Below are positions 48,490 to 58,911 of a stretch of DNA of 64,000 bases, piece after piece. The DNA comes from Protula sp. h YS-2021. Lineage: Eukaryota; Annelida; Polychaeta; Sabellida; Serpulidae. The notes under the pieces are model-generated. The model saw only the letters and a program-made list of their open reading frames with translations. It ran no database searches and was not told where the DNA came from. The stretch's first letter is position 1. Each line of letters opens with the position of its first letter. The stretch is taken from contig OX457026.1 of the NCBI GenBank assembly GCA_949752745.1, positions 23,997,308-24,061,307 on the forward strand, read 5' to 3'. A program made the translations under genes and the position numbers.

Positions 48490-50016
48490 GTATATAATTG
48501 TCTAAGCAATATAAATATTACAGTTATCAAATTGATACTGTAAGTACCAATAAAACTTGTTAAAAAACAACTGATGCTGTATACTCATGCCGTGTACTCA
48601 TGCTTAATTGGCAAAATTTCAAGGTCTATTTAACATAGAAATATAACTGAATTCCAAAACAAAGTAGAGGAGGAGCAAAAAGAGTAAAGTATGATATTAA
48701 ACGCAGTGGATTTAAAATAGTAAAGATACAATAATAATGCCATCCTAACGGTATATCTCTGTCATTATTTGAGCCAAAGCTTTAGATGCCCATAAAATCC
48801 TGATGCTGAAGTTTTGACTCAGTTTGAGGAAGTGGGTATTATCTTCGAATCTAATTACAATGCTACCAGTCGACAGTCAACAGACAATCCATTGATGCAT
48901 ATTCCAAGCTCAAGGAAGAATACAAGGGATTAAAACTTGATAATAAAATATAAATTTATGTTATCACTGGAAATAAATTCTTGTGAATCATTTACAGAGC
49001 CCTACCTGTTCAAACTGTCACGTTAAACTGCTTCAAAAGTCCCTGACTGAATATCAGGGTTCTACAAGCAATTCAAAACTTACAAATATCTAACCCTCAA
49101 ATTATAGACCTTATAATAAGACATCCTTGTCCTATAAGACTGGCAAGGAACTGACTTTTAACTGTTCAAAGCAATGTAGGAATTTAAAAGTAATAGGTAG
49201 AGTCACCAAAGAGACGCTAAACAATAAGTGTTCGGACTTGCTTATTCAATATTTCACTTACTGAATGCCATATTTTTTAGATACGCAAAAGATCTTGGCA
49301 GAATAGGCGATACAGTTACCCACATGCTAGGCCGTAAACTGGATATTACGCTTTGAAATCTGAATCATTAAATGTTTGAAAAACGTTATTTTTACATGTC
49401 AAACGGCATGTAATATCAGGTACGCTGACTGATTTTATGGTAACCAAAATAAGATTAGCAATTACATTTTCATGGCCTTCCATAGCATTTATAATTATAT
49501 GAAGATTATTAAAAATAAATAAACGAAAAAAGAAACTTTATAAGAAATAAGGAATATTTTTAATCGTTCCCGAAAAAAAGATTTCAGAGCAATCGTTCAT
49601 GATATGTTGATGCAATTCTCTTTAACACTTAGGATTACATTTCACGAAAGTGTCACGATTTCAGCATCTATCAGAAAAGAGAATACGATCTTGGCATATT
49701 TACCACCGAGTTCGCTGCACCTGCAACATGGCGGGCGAAGTGATAATTCTAATAAATCAGTGCAGTGAGCACCAACGAAACATGCCTTTTTATTCGTATT
49801 ATTACTGTTTACTTTTTCGCGCTAAAGTGCTACTAAATTCCGAAATACAAGTTTTCCTTATACTTTTTCTGCGTTCTCATTTCATTTGTACTGTATAAGA
49901 TCGAGGTAGAATTTCTCAGCGAAATGAATTTTACACTTGAATATACATTACTATAGTACAGGGTATATTTCATGAAGGATATAATATTGGTTAACATAAT
50001 AGAGCTCATCCTCCTT
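48490..50016. other. Intergenic DNA left of the foldback element, no gene seen
   Basis: AT-rich, with no repeat of note and no ORF with a recognised motif. It ends with CTCCTT, the left target duplication at 50011-50016. Confidence 0.4.
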
Positions 50017-50490
50017 AGTAGTATGAAAACGGGGCTTCTACTGCACTTTGTGACGTCATACTGTCTGGAAATGACGTCATAGCGTCTGGACCGGAAGTGC
50101 TGTCTAGACCGGAAGTGACGTCATCATGTCTGGACCGGAAGTCATGATAAGCGTTAGGATAGGCGCGACCATCTGTGACGTCATCATGACGTCATACTGA
50201 GATGATGCTGTCTGGAGCGAAAGCATACTGTCTGGAAGTGACGTCATCATGTCTGGAGCGGATTTCTGGCCCACTTTATGACGTCATACTGTCTGGAAGT
50301 GACGTCATCATGTCTGGAGCGGATTTCTGGCCCACTTTATGACGTCATACTGTCTGGAAGTGACGTCATAGCGTCTGGACCGGAAGTGTTGTCTGGAGCG
50401 GAAGTGACGATAAGCGTTAGGATAAGCGCGGCCATCCATGAGGTTATAATGACGTCATGATGACGTCATACTGTCTGGAGCGAAAGTCTG
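50017..50490. promoter_or_regulatory. CRE-rich terminal block of the left arm (mirror 55190-55727)
   Basis: About twelve perfect TGACGTCA palindromes lie in under 480 bp, set in repeats of CTGTCTGGA-CGGAAGTG. TGACGTCA is the known CREB/ATF binding site. Function here is inference. Confidence 0.6.
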
Positions 50491-50505
50491 GAGCGAAAGT
50501 TGTTT

Positions 50506-51436
50506 GGCTACGCCTTGTTTACGCCATAGTTACCTTAGTTACGCCTTAGTTGCGCCTTCGCTACAGTGGTTACACCTTAGTTACGCCTTAGTTACCTTAG
50601 TTACGCCTTGATTACGCCTTAGTTACTCCTTAGTTACGCCTTAGTGACGCCTTGGTTACAGTGGTTATACCTTAGTTACGCCTTAGTTACCTTAGTTACG
50701 CCTTGGTTACGCCATAGTTACCTTAGTTACGCCTTAGTTACGCCTTGGTTACAGTGGTTACACCTTAGTTACGCCTTAGTTACCTTAGTTACTCCTTAGT
50801 TACGCCTTAGTTACCTTAGTTACTCCTTAGTTACGCCTTAGTTACCTTAGTTACTCCTTAGTTACGCCTTAGTTACAGTAGTTACACCTTAGTTACGCCT
50901 TAGTTACCTTAGTTACGCCTTGGTTACGCCTTGGTTACAGTAGTTACACCTTAGTTACGCCTTAGTTACCTTAGTTACTCCTTAGTTACGCCTTAGTTAC
51001 CTTAGTTACTCCTTAGTTACGCCTTAGTTACAGTAGTTACACCTTAGTTACGCCTTAGTTACCTTAGTTACGCCTTGGTTACGCCTTGGTTACAGTAGTT
51101 ACACCTTAGTTACGCCTTAGTTACCTTAGTTACTCCTTAGTTACGCCTTAGTTACCTTAGTTACGCATTAGTTACGCCTTGGTTACAGTGGTTATACCTT
51201 AGTTACGCCTTAGTTACCTTAGTTACGCCTTGGTTACGCCTTAGTTACCTTAGTTACGCATTAGTTACGCCTTGGTTACAGTGGTTATACCTTAGTTACG
51301 CCTTAGTTACCTTAGTTACGCCTTAGTTACGCCTTAATTACCTTAGTTACGCCTTAGTTACCTTAGTTACACCTAAGTTACGCCTAAGTTGCGCCTTAGT
51401 TACATCTTGTTTGCGCCTTAGTTACCTTAGCTACGC
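50506..51436. repeat. GTTACGCCTTA satellite of the left arm (mirror 54245-55175)
   Basis: About 930 bp of 11-bp units GTTACGCCTTA alternating with GTTACCTTA, with GTTACAGTGGTTACACC spacers at intervals, giving higher-order blocks of roughly 60-130 bp. The mirror block in the right arm shows the same order. Confidence 0.9.
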
Positions 51437-51779
51437 AAAAACGAGATAACTTTTGCTGTAGTTGATCGATTTGCATGAAAATTTTACCGTTTGATTCAGT
51501 TTTATATCTAGTTTTAACATTAAGTGATCACAGGCTATTTACGCCGGTGGTTGTATGCATCATGGATTCACCTTAAAAGTTTTTAAACTTAAAAGTAAGA
51601 TAACTTTCGTTATGGTTGACCGATTTGAATGAAAATTTTACCATTGGATTCAGTTTGATATCTTAGTTTACAGTAGTTTGCATAGGTAGTTGTTGGAATG
51701 GCGCGCGCCCACCATTCAAACATGTGTTTGAATTATTTTTACGTCAAACTATTGTTCAACAAGTTGTTTAGCAATTGTA

Positions 51780-52090
51780 CAACAATTGTTCAACAAGCTG
51801 TTGTTGAACATGTTCAACATGTTGTTGAACATGTTCAACATGTTCAACATGTTCAACATGTTCAACAACATGTTCAACAAGTTGAACATGTTCAACATGT
51901 TCAACATGTTCAACAACATGTTCAACATGTTCAACATGTTCAACAACATGTTCAACAACATGTTCAACAAGTTGAACATGTTCAACTTGTTCAACATGTT
52001 GTTGCACAAGTTGAACATGTTGAACATGTTCAACATGTTGAACATGTTCAACTTGTTCAACAACATGCTGTTTAACAAATTGTTCAACAA
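51780..52090. repeat. AACATGTTC palindrome array of the left arm (mirror 53585-53915)
   Basis: Runs of a 9-bp unit TTCAACATG in both orientations, building many nested palindromes (GTTGAACATGTTCAAC). The perfect p53-type decamer GAACATGTTC occurs about six times. Open frames of HVQHV or NMFN repeats in it are artefacts. Confidence 0.9.
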
Positions 52091-52439
52091 GTTGTAGTTC
52101 AAACAAAGAAAAAACAAGACATATGTTGAATAGGTTTATTAATACATTTAAATACACTTAAATACACTTAAATACATACAGCTTAAATCTATAACAATAT
52201 TATAGCATTTATTGATTTACAAAGTCTTTATTATAATGTTTAGTCAAATAAGTCTATTTTTCTTCATCTGCTTCACTCGTTAAAATCAGCAATTTTTACA
52301 AGTTTGGCATTTTTAACGAGTTACACACCATATTTTGATTTCATCTAAGTAGCATAAAAGGAAGAGTGAGACATGCATTTCATCCATATCAAACAGCAAT
52401 AAATTCTGCTGAGTCAGTTTTTGATAAAGCATGCGCCTG

Positions 52440-52689
52440 TTCCAATGACGTTATTATGACGTCATAATGATGACGTAATAATGACGTCATAATGATGACG
52501 TCATAATGACGTCATGACGTTAAACTCCCCTAGGCATAGACAGCATGTTCAACAACATGTTCAACAACATGTTCAACAACATGTTCAACAACATGTTGAA
52601 CATGTTCAACATGTTGTTCAACAAGTTGTATATAAGGCTACGTTTAAAGGCTTTTTAATCATTTGAAAAGTGCATGTTGAACCGAAAGG
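52440..52689 (+). promoter_or_regulatory. Promoter of the foldback element's gene
   Basis: Four perfect TGACGTCA and three near-matches lie at 52444-52520. Four AACAACATGTTC units and one GAACATGTTC lie at 52545-52610. A TATA box TATATAA (52629-52635) is 55 bp before the ATG. The upstream motifs are the same two that fill the arms. Confidence 0.7.
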
Positions 52690-53427
52690 ATGTATAAATG
52701 CAACATTTGTTTAAAATCTTACAATTGGCCACAAAGTCTTAAAAGGCACTTAAAGAATGCTCACACTTCAGAAGAAGAAGAATTGGAGATAGATGTGGAA
52801 AACCCTGTAAAACCACCTATCACTGAAACTTTAGATGAGTCTTCTATGGAAAGTCAAAGCGTCAACATGACTGAAAAGAATGCACATGCTTGTACAGAAT
52901 GTGGTGCATTATACAACAGTCAAGAAGCTTTGTTCAAACATATGGAACATTGTGTTGAGGGTGATGATGACGGCAGCTCTGAAAGTGAGACAGAAACAGA
53001 CTCTGAAAGTGAGTCAGAAACAGACTCTGTTTGGTGTGATATGGTTCAAGAAGTCTACGATGAATATGATAAGAAATTTCAAGAAAAGGTTTCAGAATAT
53101 GAAGAACAAGGGCTTGAAGATGCGCGTGAAATAGCAAGTGATGACTTTCGACCCATTTATAAGCGTCGACTTAAACAACTGTTTATGAGACTATTCAAAT
53201 ATGCCCAACGTCTACAACAAAACGAACATTATGAAACCATTTTAGAAGACTTCAATTACTTTGTTGATGAAAAACATTACGAGTATTCAAAGGCATTAAA
53301 GGCGGCTATAAGAAGAAACGATGCATTCTTTGAAGAGCTTCTAGATGAGGAGGAGGAAGATGAAAGCAGTGACGAAGAAAGTGATATGGATGCCAGTGAA
53401 CAGAGTGAAGCAGATGAAGAAAAATAG
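52690..53427 (+). CDS. Zinc-finger/acidic protein of the foldback element, 245 aa
   Basis: An intronless ORF from ATG 52690 with a TATA box just upstream and AATAAA soon after the stop (about 53449). Residues 2-25 form a C2H2 finger (CNIC, 12 residues, HLKNAH). Residues 67-88 form a second, C2HC-like one (CTECGALYNSQEALFKHMEHC). An acidic Ser/Glu stretch follows (about 91-113), then a helical domain rich in Tyr/Arg/Lys (PIYKRRLKQLFMRLFKYAQR, about 154-205) and a Glu/Asp/Ser tail. The last eight codons lie in the right arm. No transposase motif is visible. It may bind the arm repeats or act as a transcription regulator; that is inference. I do not recognise the family. Confidence 0.8.
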   Translation: MYKCNICLKSYNWPQSLKRHLKNAHTSEEEELEIDVENPVKPPITETLDESSMESQSVNMTEKNAHACTECGALYNSQEALFKHMEHCVEGDDDGSSESETETDSESESETDSVWCDMVQEVYDEYDKKFQEKVSEYEEQGLEDAREIASDDFRPIYKRRLKQLFMRLFKYAQRLQQNEHYETILEDFNYFVDEKHYEYSKALKAAIRRNDAFFEELLDEEEEDESSDEESDMDASEQSEADEEK

Positions 53428-55727
53428 ACTTATTTGACTAAACATTATAATAAAGACTTTGTAAATCAATAAATGCTATAATATTGTTATAGATTTAAGC
53501 TGTATGTATTTAAGTGTATTTAAGTGTATTTAAATGTATTAATAAACCTATTCAACATATGTCTTGTTTTTTCTTTGTTTGAACTACAACTTGTTGAACA
53601 ATTTGTTAAACAGCATGTTGTTGAACAAGTTGAACATGTTCAACATGTTGAACATGTTCAACATGTTCAACTTGTGCAACAACATGTTGAACAAGTTGAA
53701 CATGTTCAACTTGTTGAACATGTTGTTGAACATGTTGTTGAACATGTTGAACATGTTGAACATGTTGTTGAACATGTTGAACATGTTGAACATGTTCAAC
53801 TTGTTGAACATGTTGTTGAACATGTTGAACATGTTGAACATGTTGAACATGTTCAACAACATGTTGAACATGTTCAACAACAGCTTGTTGAACAATTGTT
53901 GTACAATTGCTAAACAACTTGTTGAACAATAGTTTGACGTAAAAATAATTCAAACACATGTTTGAATGGTGGGCGCGCGCCATTCCAACAACTACCTATG
54001 CACAAACTACTGTAAACTAAGATATCAAACTGAATCCAATGGTAAAATTTTCATTCAAATCGGTCAACCATAACGAAAGTTATCTTACTTTTAAGTTTAA
54101 AAACTTTTAAGGTGAATCCATGATGCATACAACCACCGGCGTAAATAGCCTGTGATCACTTAATGTTAAAACTAGATATAAAACTGAATCAAACGGTAAA
54201 ATTTTCATGCAAATCGATCAACTACAGCAAAAGTTATCTCGTTTTTGCGTAGCTAAGGTAACTAAGGCGCAAACAAGATGTAACTAAGGCGCAACTTAGG
54301 CGTAACTTAGGTGTAACTAAGGTAACTAAGGCGTAACTAAGGTAATTAAGGCGTAACTAAGGCGTAACTAAGGTAACTAAGGCGTAACTAAGGTATAACC
54401 ACTGTAACCAAGGCGTAACTAATGCGTAACTAAGGTAACTAAGGCGTAACCAAGGCGTAACTAAGGTAACTAAGGCGTAACTAAGGTATAACCACTGTAA
54501 CCAAGGCGTAACTAATGCGTAACTAAGGTAACTAAGGCGTAACTAAGGAGTAACTAAGGTAACTAAGGCGTAACTAAGGTGTAACTACTGTAACCAAGGC
54601 GTAACCAAGGCGTAACTAAGGTAACTAAGGCGTAACTAAGGTGTAACTACTGTAACTAAGGCGTAACTAAGGAGTAACTAAGGTAACTAAGGCGTAACTA
54701 AGGAGTAACTAAGGTAACTAAGGCGTAACTAAGGTGTAACTACTGTAACCAAGGCGTAACCAAGGCGTAACTAAGGTAACTAAGGCGTAACTAAGGTGTA
54801 ACTACTGTAACTAAGGCGTAACTAAGGAGTAACTAAGGTAACTAAGGCGTAACTAAGGAGTAACTAAGGTAACTAAGGCGTAACTAAGGAGTAACTAAGG
54901 TAACTAAGGCGTAACTAAGGTGTAACCACTGTAACCAAGGCGTAACTAAGGCGTAACTAAGGTAACTATGGCGTAACCAAGGCGTAACTAAGGTAACTAA
55001 GGCGTAACTAAGGTATAACCACTGTAACCAAGGCGTCACTAAGGCGTAACTAAGGAGTAACTAAGGCGTAATCAAGGCGTAACTAAGGTAACTAAGGCGT
55101 AACTAAGGTGTAACCACTGTAGCGAAGGCGCAACTAAGGCGTAACTAAGGTAACTATGGCGTAAACAAGGCGTAGCCAAACAACTTTCGCTCCAGACTTT
55201 CGCTCCAGACAGTATGACGTCATCATGACGTCATTATAACCTCATGGATGGCCGCGCTTATCCTAACGCTTATCGTCACTTCCGCTCCAGACAACACTTC
55301 CGGTCCAGACGCTATGACGTCACTTCCAGACAGTATGACGTCATAAAGTGGGCCAGAAATCCGCTCCAGACATGATGACGTCACTTCCAGACAGTATGAC
55401 GTCATAAAGTGGGCCAGAAATCCGCTCCAGACATGATGACGTCACTTCCAGACAGTATGACGTCATAAAGTGGGGCAGAAATCCGCTCCAGACATGATGA
55501 CGTCACTTCCAGACAGTATGCTTTCGCTCCAGACAGCATCATCTCAGTATGACGTCATGATGACGTCACAGATGGTCGCGCCTATCCTAACGCTTATCAT
55601 GACTTCCGGTCCAGACATGATGACGTCACTTCCGGTCTAGACAGCACTTCCGGTCCAGACGCTATGACGTCATTTCCAGACAGTATGACGTCACAAAGTG
55701 CAGTAGAAGCCCCGTTTTCATACTACT
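53403..55727 (-). repeat. Right inverted arm (2325 bp)
   Basis: Reverse complement of the left arm. The main difference is one extra copy (three against two) of a 61-bp unit near 55341-55463. Deduced translations of 51698-52075 and 53606-53983 are identical over 125 residues, showing how close the arms are. The arm begins inside the ORF, 25 bases before its end. Confidence 0.95.
53449..53454 (+). terminator. Poly(A) signal of the element gene
   Basis: AATAAA about 22 nt after the stop codon, with a second AATAAA near 53468. An inverted copy lies in the left arm. Confidence 0.6.
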
Positions 55728-56247
55728 CTCCTTTATGTTAAGGATTTACAGTTCCGGTACTGATTAGAACTGTATCTCACTTCAGACCTATATTCTATAT
55801 ATTTAGGTAGGTACTCAAAATAAGTCAACTGTGGTGCTGTTGAAATGTTTTATATTCGTGAATTTGAATATTTCGTTGCTGAGAAACTGGTGGTAGATAA
55901 AATAATTGTATGCGTCAATCGACTATTAACCCAGTGTATTAAAACGCTCTCAATCAAATATCTGCACACATGTTTGAAGAAATAACATATTCGCAGCTCT
56001 ATGTGTTGCATGCTTTCATCATATCCATGCAACGGGCCTGTTTCACGGCCACAAGGCGTGAAACGGGCCCGTTTCATGGGTACGAGGCATGAAGATAGCC
56101 TTTCCAATCTAAGCTGTGCTTTTAACCTTTCTATGCAGAAATTGTTTCCGCATGCCTATAAATTTGAAAAAAGAAACCTTTTGAAGAAAATTGTACTACT
56201 CCCCCATTAAAAAATAGAACACTTTGCATTATAATTAAAATCGAAAC

Positions 56248-56640
56248 AACATCTGCACGGGTGGGAGGTATGAAACAGGCCCGTTGCATGGTCAGAGGGC
56301 ATGCAGAGAGCCTTTCCAATGAAAAGCTCAGAAAGAAACATTGGAAACAACATCTGCATGGGTGGGAGGTATGAAACGGGCCCGTTGCATGGTCAGAGGG
56401 CATGCAGAGAGCCTTTCCAATGTAAAGCTCAAAAAGAAACATTAGAAACAACATCTGCATGGGTGGGAGGTATGAAACGGGCCCGTTGCATGGTCAGAGG
56501 GCATGCAGAGAGCCTTTCCAATGTAAAGCTCAAAAAGAAACATTGGAAACAACATCTGCATGGGTGGGAGGTATGAAACGGGCCCGTTGCATGGTCAGAG
56601 GGCATGCAGAGAGCCTTTCCAATGTAAAGCTTGTAGGGCT
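56248..56640. repeat. 101-bp tandem repeat, four copies
   Basis: TGAAAC(A/G)GGCCCGTTGCATGG recurs at 56271, 56372, 56473 and 56574. Units are almost identical and contain GGGCATGCAGAGAGCC and AACAACATCTGCA. Confidence 0.9.
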
Positions 56641-57989
56641 GTTTTCACTGTTTTCACAACGTAGGGCTGTTTTCACTCCCAATCCCGTGCCAATACCCTT
56701 TCCCGAAATCTGCTGGTAGAAAACACCATAATAAACACAAATTTTCTCGGAAAGGATATCGGCATGGGATTCAGCGTGCATACACCACGTTCAAAAAAAA
56801 TAAATAAAAAAGGGGTCTATAAATCATTGATTTATACCCTCTTTGAATTTTAAGGGGGGCTCATAAGTGAGCTCGAACCATGTGACTATGAGTTCTCTGC
56901 TTAAAAAATGGAGAACTTGTACGTTTGGGGAGGTGTCCGTCTGCCCGTTTGCCCACGTCTGCCGTGGTGTTGGCGTTATGTATGCGTGGAGAGGGAGAAA
57001 GCAAAAAAAGTTGCCGTCTGGGTTAAAATACCCGTGAGACTTAATGAAACGCTAACTCTGTCATTGGTGATGGCATATGTGTGGTTCGTTTGTCCGACTG
57101 ACCCTTTACCATGGAATCTGCCGTGGTGTGTGTGTGTGGATAGAGAGTAAGAAAAAAGAGTTGTTGCCTGCCTTGGTGTTATGTGTGTTTGTGGAGAGAG
57201 AAAGCCAAAAGAATAGTTGTTGCCGTGATGCGTGGAGAAAGAGTTAGAAAAAAGGGCCCGTCTGGGTTAAAAATACCTGTAAGGCTTAATGAAACGCTAA
57301 CTCTGCCGTGTACGCTGGTATATGTGTGTGGAGAGAGAGAGAGGAAAAAAATGACTGCCCATTTGTCCAGCAGTCCGTTTGTCCGGCTGTCCGTTTGTCC
57401 GGCTACCCGTTTGTCCGACTGACCCCTTACCAATCTGCCGTGATGTGTGTGTGGAGCGAGAAAGCAAAAAAAAAGAGTTGTTGCTTGTATACATAGAGTG
57501 GCTATCCTCGCAGTGTACGCCTGCGGTGAGGCTGGCCCCGGGGGGGGGGGCCTAAAGGTCGATTGGCGGGGGGGGGGGGGGTTGACCCCGGAGTTGTTGC
57601 CTTTATATGCCGTGTTGTGATGCGTTTGTGGAGACAGAGAGCTCTCTGGGTTAAAAATAGCTAGGCTTAATGAAACTCTGTCATTGGTTGCTCATTTTAG
57701 TTGATTTTACGATGATGGCCCGGTTGATCCTTTTTTTACGGACGCCCATTTGCCCCGGCTGCCCATTTGTCTAGCTGCCCATTTAACCGTCTGAATGGCT
57801 ACCACTATCGATATAACGTCATTATGACGTTCATATCACGCTCATATGACGCCACTGTTTTACTATCCCCTTGGGGGTTCTAAAACAATGACGTCACTGT
57901 TTTAGAAATCCTATTCTATATATTTTAGAAACCCCATTATATATGTTTTAGAAACCCCATTATTCAACTACTACAGTGTTCTAGAACAC

Positions 57990-58115
57990 CAATGGGTGTT
58001 TTGGAACAATGTTCTAGAACACCCATGAGTGTTTTTGGAACACCCATGGGTGTTCAAGAACTCTGTTCCAAAACACCCATTGGTGTTCTGGAACAAATGG
58101 GCGTTCTGGAACACT
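57990..58115. repeat. Cluster of GTGTTCTAGAACACCCATGG palindromes
   Basis: The words GGAACA, ACACCCAT and GGGTGTTC alternate on both strands, forming several overlapping hairpins, for example GAACACCCATGGGTGTTC. Confidence 0.7.
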
Positions 58116-58911
58116 GTTCCAAACGCATTTCCATAATAGTGCTATGGAGATTTGAAAACTTTGGCCTTGAATTTAACCTCGAAGATAAAGGTCAAGGTCA
58201 ACCATTTTCCAGATTTTTCCGGTTCCTGTCGACCTCCATATGTATGGCAAGTTGCGTTTTTCTAGCTCAAACCGTCTCGTCGGAGATGTGTGAAAACCGA
58301 TTTGGTTTTAAAAGAGAAAAAAATAGAAGAAAAAAAAACAGGTTGGAAGATGAATAGGTAATTCACCCACATTTGCTACAGAAGATAGCCAAGTGGGAAT
58401 GGCACAACATCTAAACAACAAATAAGCAACTTCGGATGTTGGATTTCTCTCCTCATTATTATTTTTTATTTTGTATAATGGTTTTTTTTTCTTGTTCTTG
58501 TTGTTGTTCTTCTTCTTCCTACTTATCCCATTTTAATCCCTCCCCCTCCTGCCTAAATAATTTTGTGTGTCATGTCCTCCCTCTCTCGCGGTACGGTTCG
58601 TATAAAGCGGTACGGTTCGTATTATAAAGGGAGAACAAGTAAAAAAATAAGAGTGGTTTGGAAACAATGAAAGCATGGAAAGGCTATTTGCATGCGACTT
58701 ATGCGTGCATTTTGCCTTTCCATGAAACGGGCCTGTTGCATGCCAGGGTTAATGCACGACACAACGTTTGCATGCTACACTATGAACAGCATGTACTACA
58801 ACCCGGAAAGTTTCACTTTAGTGTCATGGGCTTGACTCATCGTGACGAGAGGAGAGGCTTTGTGACGAAACATTTATTGTTTTGTGCCCAGCGGCAACGA
58901 GACGGCGTCAC

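Larger units (their letters stand above)
50017..52278 (+). repeat. Left inverted arm (2262 bp)
   Basis: From the outside in: a CRE-rich block (50017-50490), a GTTACGCCTTA satellite (50506-51436), two diverged copies of a GATAACTTT unit (51437-51697) and an AACATGTTC array (51780-52090). A 200-bp block follows that is antisense to the gene's 3' UTR. The last 25 bases are the reverse complement of the end of the gene. Confidence 0.95.
50017..55727. mobile_element. 5.7-kb Polinton-like foldback transposon with 2.3-kb inverted arms and one gene
   Basis: The ends are exact inverted repeats starting AGTAGTATGAAAACGGGG and are flanked by CTCCTT on both sides (50011-50016 and 55728-55733), a 6-bp target duplication. 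Arms are 50017-52278 and 53403-55727; the core is 1124 bp. AG...CT ends with a 6-bp duplication are known for Polinton/Maverick elements, whose integrase is of retroviral type. No DNA polymerase, integrase, ATPase or capsid gene is present, so it would be non-autonomous. The class is inferred from ends only. Near-identity of the arms suggests recent insertion or ongoing arm conversion. Confidence 0.85.
55734..58890. other. Repeat-rich intergenic DNA, no gene seen
   Basis: Holds the 101-bp tandem array (56248-56640) with older relatives at 56030-56110 and 58650-58760. GTGTGGAGAGAGAAAGC-type units lie at 56980-57470, CGTTTGTCCGGCT units at 57360-57425, a G run at 57539-57580 and palindromic GGAACACCCATGGGTG units at 57990-58115. 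Confidence 0.4.

Noticed and set aside
51698..52157. Open frames of HVQHV, NMFNMF and VEHV repeats, also mirrored at 53524-53983
   Set aside because: They are translations of the 9-bp AACATGTTC array in the arms, open on both strands at once.
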